Source: Streptomyces sp. NRRL B-3428 (GTDB lineage Bacteria > Actinomycetota > Actinomycetes > Streptomycetales > Streptomycetaceae). Taken from it: 64,000 nt of DNA. Below, piece by piece: positions 8,500 to 17,426 of the stretch. Location: contig JOGW01000008.1 of NCBI GenBank assembly GCA_000721375.1, forward strand, positions 248,001 through 312,000, written 5' to 3'. The notes below the pieces were generated by a model that made no database searches, was not told the DNA's origin, and was given only the letters and a program-made list of their open reading frames with translations. The position numbers and the translations under genes are program-made. How positions within the stretch are numbered: position 1 is the first letter of the stretch; the number at the start of each line of letters is the position of its first letter.

Positions 8500-9452
8500 G
8501 GCCTGCCTCCCTCGGGGAGGTGGAGTGCGCGGGACGGGAGGGGTGTGGCGTTGTCCGGTGCCGAGGCCCCGGCCGGCACGCGGGTGCGGCGTCGTTGCGC
8601 GCCGCGCTCCGCTGCCGCCTGCGCCATGTGCAGGAACTCGATGGAGTCCTCGGCCAGTTGCGGGCCCGCGTGGGAGTGCCGGGGCAGCTCCACCACGGTC
8701 AGGCCCTGGTAGCCGGTGGCGGCCAGCGCTTCCAGTACGGGCGGGAAGTCGATCTCGCCCGCGCCGAAGGGGAGGTGCTCGTGGACGCCGCGGCGCATGT
8801 CCTCGATCTGCACATGCTTCAGCCAGGGTCCTGCGGCGCGGACGCAGTCGGCGGGTGAGGCGGGTTCGAGGCACTGGCAGTGGCCGATGTCGAGAGTGAG
8901 GCCGAGCGCCTCCGGGGCGCCGAGATCCGTGCGCAGCCGGTGGAAGTCGTCGATCCGGCCGAGCAGATGGCCGGGCTCGGGCTCGACGGCCAGCGGAATG
9001 CCCGCGCCCTCGGCCGCCTCGACCACCGGCGTGATCGCCTCGGCGAGCCGCTTCCACGCGGTGTCGTCCGGGGTGTCCTCGGGCTTGATGCCGCTGAAGC
9101 AGTGCACGGCGTGGGCGCCCAGGTCGGCGGCGACGCGTACGGCGCGGATCAACAGCCGTATACGGGCGGCCCGTCGGTCCGGGTCGGGGTCGAGCAGGGA
9201 GGGGCCGTGCTTGAGGCGGGGGTCGAGTACGTAGCGTGCGCCGGTCTCGATCGTCACCGTCAGACCCAGTTGGTCGAGCCGGCGCGCCACCCGGCGGGTG
9301 CGGGCCGCGAGGTCGGGTGCCATCGGGTCGAGGTGCATGTGGTCGAGGGTCAGCCCGACGCCCTGGTAGCCGAGGTCGGCGAGCAGAGCGAGGGCGTCGT
9401 CGAGGCGCAGGTCGGTCAGACCGTTGGTGCCGTAACCGAAGCGGAGACTCAT
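8496..9452 (-). CDS. Sugar phosphate isomerase/epimerase (TIM barrel) in the ebo operon
   Basis: This 318-aa xylose-isomerase-like TIM barrel has metal-ligand candidates in LAVEPEPGHLLG (Glu), LTLDIGHCQC (Asp, His), KHVQIEDMRRGVHEHLPFGAGEIDF (His, Asp) and LTVVELPRHSH (Glu). There is no signal peptide. The last 40 residues are Arg/Pro-rich and probably disordered. It overlaps both neighbours by 4 bp. This family member accompanies the ebo genes in Streptomyces in addition to EboE, so the operon encodes two barrels of the same superfamily, perhaps acting in consecutive steps on a cyclitol or sugar phosphate. Confidence 0.83.
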   Translation of the reverse strand: MSLRFGYGTNGLTDLRLDDALALLADLGYQGVGLTLDHMHLDPMAPDLAARTRRVARRLDQLGLTVTIETGARYVLDPRLKHGPSLLDPDPDRRAARIRLLIRAVRVAADLGAHAVHCFSGIKPEDTPDDTAWKRLAEAITPVVEAAEGAGIPLAVEPEPGHLLGRIDDFHRLRTDLGAPEALGLTLDIGHCQCLEPASPADCVRAAGPWLKHVQIEDMRRGVHEHLPFGAGEIDFPPVLEALAATGYQGLTVVELPRHSHAGPQLAEDSIEFLHMAQAAAERGAQRRRTRVPAGASAPDNATPLPSRALHLPEGGRP

Positions 9453-10780
9453 GTGACGCTCACCTTCCGTGCGAAGCGGCGGGCGAGGGGGGCGAGCGAC
9501 GCGGTGGCGAGCGCGGTGCCGGGGTGGCCGGCGCGCGCGGCGAGCGCCGCCTGGAGCGGGATCATCGCGCGGATCCCGCCGCCCACGGCGCGCTGGGTGA
9601 GCTCGGGCGAGGGGTTGAGGAGGGCGTGGAGGAGCGGCTGGGCCACGGTGAGGGCGTACAGCGCGGCGAGGGCCGAGCGCAGGGAGTCCGCCGGGGATGG
9701 CCCCGGCAGGCCGAGGGTGGCTGCGAGCCCTCGGGCTGCCGGGAGTTGGTGGGGTGCAGGGTGGGTCTTGGGATGGGGTGCGGGTTGGTTGTTGAGGCGG
9801 GGTGCCGTGGCTCCGTACGCCACCGCCCCGTGCGCCACCGCGCGTGACAGCACCGCCGTCACGGCAAGTCCCGTCAGCGGGGCGAGCGTCGAGCCGCCCT
9901 CCGCCTCCCGGCGGGACACCGTGGTGACGGAGAAGGTGTGCGCTCCGAGCAGGGCGGAGGAGGCGAGGGCCGGACGGACACGGCCGCTGGTGGCCACCGC
10001 GCCGAGCAGGAGGTCCAGCGAGCGGGCGCCGGCCATGGCCGCGGGTCCTGCCGGGGTGTTCTTCAGCCCCAGGTCGTACGCCCAGACGGTGGCGGCCAAC
10101 GCGCCCGCCACGGCAAGCGGACGTCGGCCCGCGAGTGCGGCGAGCCCTAGACCGGCCACTGTGAGACCGGCGCCGGCGATGAGCGCGGCCACCGGGGTGA
10201 TACGGCCCGAGGGGATCGGACGGTGCGGGCGCTCGACGGCATCGACCTCACGGTCGGCCCAGTCGTTGAGTGCCATCCCCGCCTCGTACAGACAGAGGGA
10301 GGCGGCGATGGCGAGCAGCGTGCGCCCTCGCGGTCGCGTACCGCTCGCGGCCGCGCCGGCGAGGGCGTCGCCCGGGACGGTGAACAGGGCCGAAACGCGC
10401 AGGAGTTCTGCCCAGTCGCCCAGACTCGCGCGGCGGCGTGGCGACTGCGGGTCCGCGCCGTCCAACGCTTCACGCCGCGTATCCGCGCCGACCGTGAACC
10501 CCTCGGGCGCTTGCCTGACAACGTTCTCCGCAGCCGCAGCCGCAGCCGCAGCCGCTGCGAGCTGTGGATCAAGTCCCTCTCCTGGTGCGGAATCCGGCAC
10601 TGAGGTCGCGTCGGACACCGCAACCGGACCTGCCGAGTACGTCGCCTCGTTCCGGCCCGCCGAGTGCGACGCCCCTCCCTTGCGCCTGCCCCGCCCGGCC
10701 CCCGACCAAGCCGCCCCCGCGACCCCCACCAGCGCCAGCGCGCCGGCCAAGGACAGCAGGCGTGTCCGGCCGCCGCTCAT
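9449..10780 (-). CDS. eboC: EboC-like UbiA prenyltransferase (SCO3242 family)
   Basis: This 443-aa integral membrane protein has eight or nine hydrophobic segments from about residue 125 onward. The first Asp-rich UbiA motif is clear: NDWADREVDAVERPHRPIPSGRI. The second Asp-rich motif expected of active prenyltransferases is weak here, as in EboC proteins, whose activity is unproven. Before the core there is an unusual N-terminal part: one hydrophobic segment (residues 8-27), then about 90 low-complexity residues including a run of ten alanines encoded by GCN repeats near 10540. It is coupled by 4-bp overlaps to the inositol-phosphate synthase-like gene and the TIM-barrel gene. Confidence 0.85.
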   Translation of the reverse strand: MSGGRTRLLSLAGALALVGVAGAAWSGAGRGRRKGGASHSAGRNEATYSAGPVAVSDATSVPDSAPGEGLDPQLAAAAAAAAAAENVVRQAPEGFTVGADTRREALDGADPQSPRRRASLGDWAELLRVSALFTVPGDALAGAAASGTRPRGRTLLAIAASLCLYEAGMALNDWADREVDAVERPHRPIPSGRITPVAALIAGAGLTVAGLGLAALAGRRPLAVAGALAATVWAYDLGLKNTPAGPAAMAGARSLDLLLGAVATSGRVRPALASSALLGAHTFSVTTVSRREAEGGSTLAPLTGLAVTAVLSRAVAHGAVAYGATAPRLNNQPAPHPKTHPAPHQLPAARGLAATLGLPGPSPADSLRSALAALYALTVAQPLLHALLNPSPELTQRAVGGGIRAMIPLQAALAARAGHPGTALATASLAPLARRFARKVSVT

Positions 10781-11952
10781 CGTGCGGCCCGCAACTGCTC
10801 GGCGAGCGCGAGGAGTTCGGTGAACTGCTCACCGAGGGACGCCGTCGTACCGTCCGGGTCCTTGAAGTAGAAGCCGAGTTCCGGGCGCGGACCGACCAGG
10901 CCCACCTCCCCCGCTCGGGCGACCAGGCGCACCAGGTCGAGGACCAGCGGTGCGGCGAGGGCCGAGTCGCAGCCCTGCCAGATCGTCTGCAGGACCATGC
11001 GCGAGCCCAGGAAGCCGTCGAATGCGATGTGGTCCCAGGCGGTCTTCCAGTCACCGAGCGCCGGTACGTCGTCGATGTGCACCTCGCCCTGCGGGGCCGT
11101 GCCGAACACGTCGGCGAGCACGCGTTCCTTGCCCGCGTTCTTGGCGGCGGCCGCGGCCGGGTCGGCGAGGGCGGCGCCGTCGCCGCCGCCGAGCAGGTTC
11201 GCGCCGGACCAGGCGCGGACGTCGAGAGCGCGCTGCAGGAACATCGGCGCCAGGACCGAGCGGAGCAGGGTCTGGCCGGTCTTGCCGTCGCGGCCCGCCC
11301 AGGTGAGCCCGGAGGCGGCGGCCTCAACGGTCAGCGCGGGATGGTGCATCCCCGTGGAGGGAGTGAAGTTGACATAAGAGCACCCGGCGCGCAGAGCGGC
11401 GGCCGCGTACAGCGAGCTGGCGGGCAGCCGGGCGTCCTCACCGGCGTCGTGCGCGGAGCCCTCCGCAGACAGCCCGGCAGGGAGAGCCTCCGTGGAAGCC
11501 ACGTTCACCACCACGGCTGCGGCCAGCCCCCGGCGCCGTACGAAATCCGTGAGATCCGCGGCGAAGGCGGAGATCAGTTCCTCGTCCGAGCGGGTGTCAC
11601 CGGGGAGCGGGCCGCCGGGTCGTATCTCCCCGTCCGCGGCGGCCAGTTCGGCGGCGACCGCGGCGGGCAGCCCGTACGGCAGCACTCCCCCGGCGGCCAG
11701 CTGCTCGGCCCGCTTCGGGAGCGGGCATCCCACCGTGTCATGGCCTCCGAACACCAGTGACCCGAGCGGCGCAAGATCGCACTCCGCGAACGGCGGCGTC
11801 TCGGTCACCATGCCTGTGGCCGGGTGAAGACCGGCGGCGACGGCCGCCGCACCGGCCACGACGGTGGTGGCGACGGAGCCCCGGGCTCCGATGAGCCACA
11901 CCCCCAAGGCGGGTGCGGTGGAAGACGGTTGGGGGGAAGCGGACGTGGACAC
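10777..11952 (-). CDS. Inositol-3-phosphate synthase family protein, first gene of the ebo operon
   Basis: This 391-aa protein opens with the NAD-binding motif GVWLIGARGSVATTVVAGAAAV. It carries the family segments FGGHDTV, YVNFTPSTGMHHPAL (compare N-F-T-P in myo-inositol-1-phosphate synthases), TWAGRDGKTGQTLLRSVLAPMF and LDLVRLVARA. The GTG at 11952 was chosen because AGGAGG lies 6 nt upstream; another GTG 7 codons earlier lacks a site. In cyanobacterial and many other ebo clusters the cyclase position is held by EboD, a dehydroquinate-synthase-like enzyme. Here an inositol-phosphate-synthase-like cyclase stands in its place, so the operon probably starts from glucose 6-phosphate or a related sugar phosphate. 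That substrate is inferred. Confidence 0.85.
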   Translation of the reverse strand: MSTSASPQPSSTAPALGVWLIGARGSVATTVVAGAAAVAAGLHPATGMVTETPPFAECDLAPLGSLVFGGHDTVGCPLPKRAEQLAAGGVLPYGLPAAVAAELAAADGEIRPGGPLPGDTRSDEELISAFAADLTDFVRRRGLAAAVVVNVASTEALPAGLSAEGSAHDAGEDARLPASSLYAAAALRAGCSYVNFTPSTGMHHPALTVEAAASGLTWAGRDGKTGQTLLRSVLAPMFLQRALDVRAWSGANLLGGGDGAALADPAAAAAKNAGKERVLADVFGTAPQGEVHIDDVPALGDWKTAWDHIAFDGFLGSRMVLQTIWQGCDSALAAPLVLDLVRLVARAGEVGLVGPRPELGFYFKDPDGTTASLGEQFTELLALAEQLRAAR

Positions 11953-12030
11953 AGGGAGCCTCCTGTCGTGCACAGACCAATGCCGGATAGTCCCGGCCGC
12001 CGCCGGAGAGCGCGGTCAGCCGCCGGGGCC

Positions 12031-12178
12031 CGGCAACCACGGACGAACCGCCGGCCACCGGGCGATACGGCGACCGCGGACGAACCGCCGGCCACCGGGT
12101 GATCCGGCGACCGCGGACAAGCCGCCGGTCACCGGGTGATCCGGCGACCGCGGACAAGCCACCGGTCGCCGAGTGACC
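12031..12178. repeat. Four tandem 37-bp repeats upstream of the ebo operon
   Basis: Four contiguous units of 37 bp (12031, 12068, 12105, 12142) share a core reading CGGCGACCGCGGACRARCCG followed by CCGGCCACCGGGTGATC with few changes; a decayed fifth unit follows. There are no spacers, so this is not a CRISPR array. Because 37 is not a multiple of three, the array is not a conserved protein repeat. It lies 79-226 nt upstream of the inositol-phosphate synthase-like start, inside the only long gene-free stretch (11953-12396) between the two minus-strand operons, so it overlaps the likely ebo promoter region. Confidence 0.85.
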
Positions 12179-12277
12179 CGGCCACTGCCGGCCGAGGCCG
12201 TCAGTCACCGGATCGCGCCGGAAGAAGGACCCGGCCCGGCCACCCCCGTGATCAATTCGGGGGCAGCCGGTCCGGCA

Positions 12278-12353
12278 GGTCCTGTCGTCACCATCTCGTC
12301 GTCGCCCGAGGGCACGTGGCCCGTGGGCAGAGGGGAAGGTGACGACAGGGACC
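12278..12353. promoter_or_regulatory. Long inverted repeat between the ThuA gene and the ebo operon
   Basis: GGTCCTGTCGTCACC (12278-12292) is repeated in inverted orientation at 12338-12353 with one extra base. The 45 bases between them contain further GCCC/GGGC complementarity. It could be an RNA structure in the 3' region of the upstream gene or an operator. No T-tract is present. Confidence 0.5.
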
Positions 12354-12357
12354 GAGA

Positions 12358-12391
12358 CGTCGGGCAGAGGTCCGGCGTCCGCCGCCCGACG
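12358..12391 (-). terminator. Hairpin directly after the ThuA/sugar dehydrogenase gene
   Basis: CGTCGGGC and GCCCGACG form an 8-bp stem with an 18-nt loop, starting 5 nt after the stop codon of the minus-strand gene. Confidence 0.5.
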
Positions 12392-12396
12392 CCGTT

Positions 12397-15300
12397 CTAG
12401 GCGCCCGGTACGGGCAGTTCCTTGAGCTGGATGTCGCGGAAGGAGACCTGGTCTGCCGTGCCGTGGTTCTGCAGACCGATGTAGCCGTCGGTCAGGCTCC
12501 GCGCGGGGTCCGTGTTGGTGAAGTCGTTGATCTTGACTCCGTTGAGGAACACCTGCAGGCGCTCCCCCTGGACCCTGATCTCGTACGAGTTCCACTGACC
12601 CGGCGGCCGAAGCACCTGGTCACGCGCCTTGATGTTCGCCGACTTGAAGGAGTAGACCGCACCGGTCGTGCGATCCGCGGCGTCCGACGCGTCGATCTGG
12701 ATCTCGTAGCCCTTGTTCACCGCGGACCAGGGGTCGTCGGAGGCCGGGAAGCCCACGAAGATCCCGGAGTTGTCGTCACCCTGCATCTTCCAGTCGAGCT
12801 TCAGGGAGTACGACTTGAGCTCCTTGGCCTGGTACCAGAGCAGCCCCATGCCGCCCTCGGTCTCCATGACCCCGTCCTTGACGTTGAACTTGCCGGGGCC
12901 CGCCTGCTTCCAGCCCTCCAGGGTCTGGCCGTTGAAGATCGGCCGGTAGCCCGTGTTCGGCTTGCAGTCCGCCTTCACCTGGCCGGAGGCGTACTGCAGA
13001 CCACCGAGCAGGTGCAGCCGGAAGGCCTCCTCCGCGTACGACTCCTTGGTGTGACCGCCACCGGTGTAGAAGGAGCGGCCGCCGCCGTAGCTCTGGCACC
13101 AGGCGATCGGGTGGTCGCCCTTCATCGTGCCGCCGGAGTACGTCGTCTCGTCGAGCGTGGCGAGGATCTTCGCCTTGTCTCGCGGGTTGGAGCGGTAGTT
13201 GTACCACTCGTCGGTGCGCTCCCAGGCGTCGTCCAGGTGCGTGGTCGACGGGTGGTCGTGGTCCTCGACGCGGACCGTGGCTTTCTGGATCGCCGGGTGC
13301 GACTCGAAGTAGGCGCCGGCCAGGCCGCCGTAGAACTCCCAGTCGTACTCGGTGTCGGCGGCCGCGTGGATACCCATGTAGCCACCGCCACCGCCCACGT
13401 AGCCCTCGAACGCCTTCTGCTGCTCGGCGTTGAGCACGTCACCGGTCGTGGACAGGAAGACCACCGCGTCGTACTTCGCGAGGTTGGTGGTCGTGAACTG
13501 CCCGGCCTCCTCGGTCGCGTCGACCGAGATACCGGCCGCCGCACCCAGCTCCTTCAGGGCCGCGATGCCCGTCGGGATGGAGTCGTGGCGGAAGCCGGCG
13601 GTCTTGGAGAAGACCAGGACCTTCTTGCCGGACTTGAAGGGCTCGGTGGAGAACTCGAAGTCGTCCACGTCATAGAGCGCGCCTTCACCGCCCTTGAAGA
13701 CCAGATAGATGTCGGAGGTACGGCTGGGCAGGGCCCGCAGCGGTACGTCGACGTTCTGGAAGGTGTCCCAGCTGCCGGTCGGCGGGATGTACGCCGATCC
13801 GTGCAGCGGCCCGGTGGGCGAGCCGGTGCGCAGCTCGATGAAGCCGCCCGCGCCGCCGGAGGAGGCCCGTACGGTCATCTTCTTCTGCCCGGAGAAGCGG
13901 TACGGGCTGAAGGAGATCCAGTCGTCGTTGTTGATGTCGCCGACGGTCTTGCCGCCGTTGGCACCGGCCTTGTCGTACGTCTTGATGCCCGACTGGGTGG
14001 AGAAGTGCTCGGCCTGGCGGTGCAGCGGCTGGAGCACGGCGCGGGCCGTACCGGTCAGCGCCTCCTGGCCGTTGGAACCGCCGTCGGTGTACGAGGCGCC
14101 GACGACACCGTAGATGTTGGCGTTGGGGTCGTGTCCCCCGTCACCGGGCGGCGGCGTCAGCGTCCCCTCGCAGCCCATCTCACTGGTCAGCTCGTGGGCG
14201 TGGGAGTCGTGGCCGAGGCTGTAGCCGACCTTGACCTTGGAGCAGTCGATGGTCTCGTCGGGGTCGGTGACCGTCACCTTGAACGGAACCGGCTTGCCGA
14301 ACTCGGCCAGGGTGCCGTTGCCCGGCACATCGATCTTCACCTTGGGGGCGGTGTTGCCGACGACCACACGGACGCTGGCGTTACCCGTGTTGCCCTCGGG
14401 GTCCTTGGCGGTGAAGACGGCGGTGTAGGTGCCGATCTTCTTGTACTGGTGGACGGGGGTCAGCCCCTCGCCCTTCGTACCGTCACCGAAGTCCCAGCTG
14501 TAGGTGAGGTCGGTGGAGTCGGCGTCCTTGGCGGAGCCGGTGAACGTGACCTTCAGGCCCGCGGGTCCTGAGGTCTTGTTCGCGCTGACCTCGGCGATCG
14601 GCGAGAAGCCGTCCTCGGCGTTCTCGATCCGGTAGAGGGCGGAGTGCTCGTCGCCCTGGAACCAGGAGACGCCGTAGTCGAGGACGTAGAGCGCGCCGTC
14701 GGGGCCGAACTCCATGTCCATGATCTGCGTGCCGGTCCACGGCAGGTTCTTGATCTCCTTGACCGAACCGTCCTCGTTCTGCGAGATCGGCTTGATCCAG
14801 CGGCGGCCGAACTCACCGGCGAAGAAGTCACCGTCGTAGGAGGCGGGGAACTTCACCTTGGAGTCGAGGTTCGCGTCGTAGCGGTAGACAGGGCCCGCCA
14901 TCGGGGACTCGGAGCCACTGCCGAACTCGGGCACGCTGGCGCCGTCGTACGGAATCCACGCGGCCTGCGCGGGCGGCAGGTCGACCAGGCCCGTGTTGTG
15001 CGGCGAGGTGTTCTTCAGCGCGGCGCAGTCGAACTTCTCGCCCGTCTGCTTGGTGGCGAAGTCGTAGTCGTAGTACGCGTCGTTGTTGCCGGTGCAGAAG
15101 GGCCAGCCGAAGTTGGCGGCCTTGGTGACCTTGGCGAACTCGACCTGTCCGGCGGGTCCGCGGGTGGCGGACGCCGCGCCGGCGTCGGGGCCGTAGTCAC
15201 CCACGTACACGATGCCGGTCTTGTCGTCGACGCTCATCCGGAACGGGTTGCGGAAGCCCATCGCGTAGATCTCGGGACGGGTCTTCTCGGTGCCCGGGGC

Positions 15301-16128
15301 GAAGAGGTTGCCCTCGGGGACGGTGTACGAGCCGTCCGCGGCGACCTTGATACGGAGGATCTTGCCGCGCAGGTCGTTGGTGTTGCCGGAGCTGCGGCGG
15401 GCGTCGAAGGCGGGGTTGCGGCCCTCGCGGTCGTCGATCGGCGTGTAGCCGTCGGACGCGAAGGGGTTGGTGTCGTCACCGGTCGACAGATAGAGGTTGC
15501 CCTGCGCGTCGAAGTCGATGTCGCCGCCGACGTGACAGCACAGACCGCGCGAGGCCGCGACGTCGATGACCTTCTTCTCGCTGGCCTTGTCGAGGGTGCC
15601 GTTGGCGCCCAGGACGAAGCGGGAGAGGCGGTTGACGCCGTCGAACTTCTTGAAGTCCTCGGCGGTCCCGGTCTCCGGGGCGTCCCCGGCGGGGGTGTCG
15701 AGCGGCGGGGCGTAGTAGAGATAGATCGCCCGGTTGTTCTTGAAGTCCGGGTCGACGGCGACGCCTTGCAGGCCTTCCTCGTCATGGCTGTAGACATCGA
15801 GCTTGCCGGCGACCTTGGTGACGCCGCCCTGGTCGGTAAGCCGCAGTGTGCCGTCGCGCGAGGTGTGCAGGACGCTGAGGTCCGGCAGTACGGCGAGCGA
15901 CATCGGCTCGCCCGTCTCGGGCTCGCCCTTGGCGAGCGGTACCTGCTGGAACTGGCCCTCGGCGGCGGCCGGTTCCTCGTGCTCCGGGTGGCCGGGGTGG
16001 GCGCCGGCGAGGGTCGCCGGGGTGCCCACGGCGAGGAGCAGGCCGGTGAACAGGGCGAGGGTGGTACGGAGTCTGGGGCGCTTCTTGGCTCTGCGAGCTG
16101 TTGGAGTGAGATCTCTGCTTCTGTGCAC
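12397..16128 (-). CDS. Secreted PQQ-type sugar dehydrogenase / PKD / CBM6 / ThuA / DUF1080 protein
   Basis: This 1243-aa multidomain exported protein starts at a GTG preceded by GGAGG at 7 nt; earlier in-frame starts have no site. Residues 1-43 form a basic and hydrophobic signal peptide. About 60-505 is a glucose/sorbosone dehydrogenase beta-propeller (EGLQGVAVDPDF, RNPFRMSVDDKTG, GPDGALYVLDYG). About 512-596 is a PKD domain (YSWDFGDGTKGEG). About 700-830 resembles CBM6. About 833-1040 is a ThuA domain (KVLVFSKTAGFRHDSIPTG, GGYMGIHAAADTEYDWEFYGGLAG). About 1064-1243 is DUF1080 (FNGQTLEGWK to FRDIQLKEL). DUF1080 and ThuA proteins take part in breakdown of 3-keto-glycosides, so this may oxidise or cleave an extracellular glycoside for the importer encoded next door. 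An upstream element is shared with the ROK regulator gene. Confidence 0.87.
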   Translation of the reverse strand: MHRSRDLTPTARRAKKRPRLRTTLALFTGLLLAVGTPATLAGAHPGHPEHEEPAAAEGQFQQVPLAKGEPETGEPMSLAVLPDLSVLHTSRDGTLRLTDQGGVTKVAGKLDVYSHDEEGLQGVAVDPDFKNNRAIYLYYAPPLDTPAGDAPETGTAEDFKKFDGVNRLSRFVLGANGTLDKASEKKVIDVAASRGLCCHVGGDIDFDAQGNLYLSTGDDTNPFASDGYTPIDDREGRNPAFDARRSSGNTNDLRGKILRIKVAADGSYTVPEGNLFAPGTEKTRPEIYAMGFRNPFRMSVDDKTGIVYVGDYGPDAGAASATRGPAGQVEFAKVTKAANFGWPFCTGNNDAYYDYDFATKQTGEKFDCAALKNTSPHNTGLVDLPPAQAAWIPYDGASVPEFGSGSESPMAGPVYRYDANLDSKVKFPASYDGDFFAGEFGRRWIKPISQNEDGSVKEIKNLPWTGTQIMDMEFGPDGALYVLDYGVSWFQGDEHSALYRIENAEDGFSPIAEVSANKTSGPAGLKVTFTGSAKDADSTDLTYSWDFGDGTKGEGLTPVHQYKKIGTYTAVFTAKDPEGNTGNASVRVVVGNTAPKVKIDVPGNGTLAEFGKPVPFKVTVTDPDETIDCSKVKVGYSLGHDSHAHELTSEMGCEGTLTPPPGDGGHDPNANIYGVVGASYTDGGSNGQEALTGTARAVLQPLHRQAEHFSTQSGIKTYDKAGANGGKTVGDINNDDWISFSPYRFSGQKKMTVRASSGGAGGFIELRTGSPTGPLHGSAYIPPTGSWDTFQNVDVPLRALPSRTSDIYLVFKGGEGALYDVDDFEFSTEPFKSGKKVLVFSKTAGFRHDSIPTGIAALKELGAAAGISVDATEEAGQFTTTNLAKYDAVVFLSTTGDVLNAEQQKAFEGYVGGGGGYMGIHAAADTEYDWEFYGGLAGAYFESHPAIQKATVRVEDHDHPSTTHLDDAWERTDEWYNYRSNPRDKAKILATLDETTYSGGTMKGDHPIAWCQSYGGGRSFYTGGGHTKESYAEEAFRLHLLGGLQYASGQVKADCKPNTGYRPIFNGQTLEGWKQAGPGKFNVKDGVMETEGGMGLLWYQAKELKSYSLKLDWKMQGDDNSGIFVGFPASDDPWSAVNKGYEIQIDASDAADRTTGAVYSFKSANIKARDQVLRPPGQWNSYEIRVQGERLQVFLNGVKINDFTNTDPARSLTDGYIGLQNHGTADQVSFRDIQLKELPVPGA

Positions 16129-16262
16129 GAAGTCCCTCCGGGATGCGGGTGGGCCGTACGAACGGTGCATTGATGTGCTCTGCGAGCGGGGTGCGCCGTC
16201 ACCCCGGGACATTCATGTCCTGTACACCTCAGGAACGTAGCCGGGTTCGTCCACTTCCGAAA

Positions 16263-16310
16263 GGCGTTGTGCAGCAAGGAAGTTGAACTTTTTCCTGCCC
16301 AAGGACAAAG
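16263..16310. promoter_or_regulatory. Shared 48-bp control element, copy 1 (ThuA gene)
   Basis: Aligned without gaps to 24035-24082, 32 of 48 positions are identical. The conserved blocks are GTTG-N-GCAG-N-AA, AACTTT-N-TCC and AGGACAAAG. It is 135-182 nt upstream of the minus-strand GTG. Read on the minus strand, TTGTCC in the last block could be a -35 element. A ROK-family repressor site is the simplest reading. Confidence 0.5.
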
Positions 16311-16331
16311 CCTCGTCAGGGCGTGCCTGAG

Positions 16332-16367
16332 CAGGGGCCGGGCGCCCCTCATGCCACCCGGCCCCTG
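16332..16367 (-). terminator. Terminator after the TIM-barrel isomerase gene
   Basis: CAGGGGCCGGG and CCCGGCCCCTG form an 11-bp perfect stem with a 14-nt loop, 13 nt after the stop codon of the gene ending at 16380. It closes the carbohydrate operon. Confidence 0.75.
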
Positions 16368-16379
16368 TCCCTCAGCGGC

Positions 16380-17378
<999 letters not shown>

Positions 17379-17381
<3 letters not shown>

Positions 17382-17426
17382 GTCCGGGCCTCCTCGACCG
17401 GGATACGGTTCATGTCCGGGCCTCCT
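17379..17426. repeat. 16-bp direct duplication at a gene junction
   Basis: CATGTCCGGGCCTCCT occurs at 17379-17394 and again at 17411-17426. On the minus strand each copy carries a ribosome-binding site followed by an ACATG motif. The upstream copy overlaps the stop codon of the oxidoreductase gene and the downstream copy supplies the start of the isomerase gene. The 32-bp slip leaves a ghost 11-codon frame (ATG at 17413) between the two genes. Confidence 0.75.

Noticed and set aside
12031..12178. CRISPR array
   Set aside because: The 37-bp units follow each other without spacers, and no cas genes are present.
12463..14571. A 702-aa plus-strand open frame over the ThuA gene
   Set aside because: It lies opposite a multidomain gene with clear motifs and shows no recognisable domain itself.
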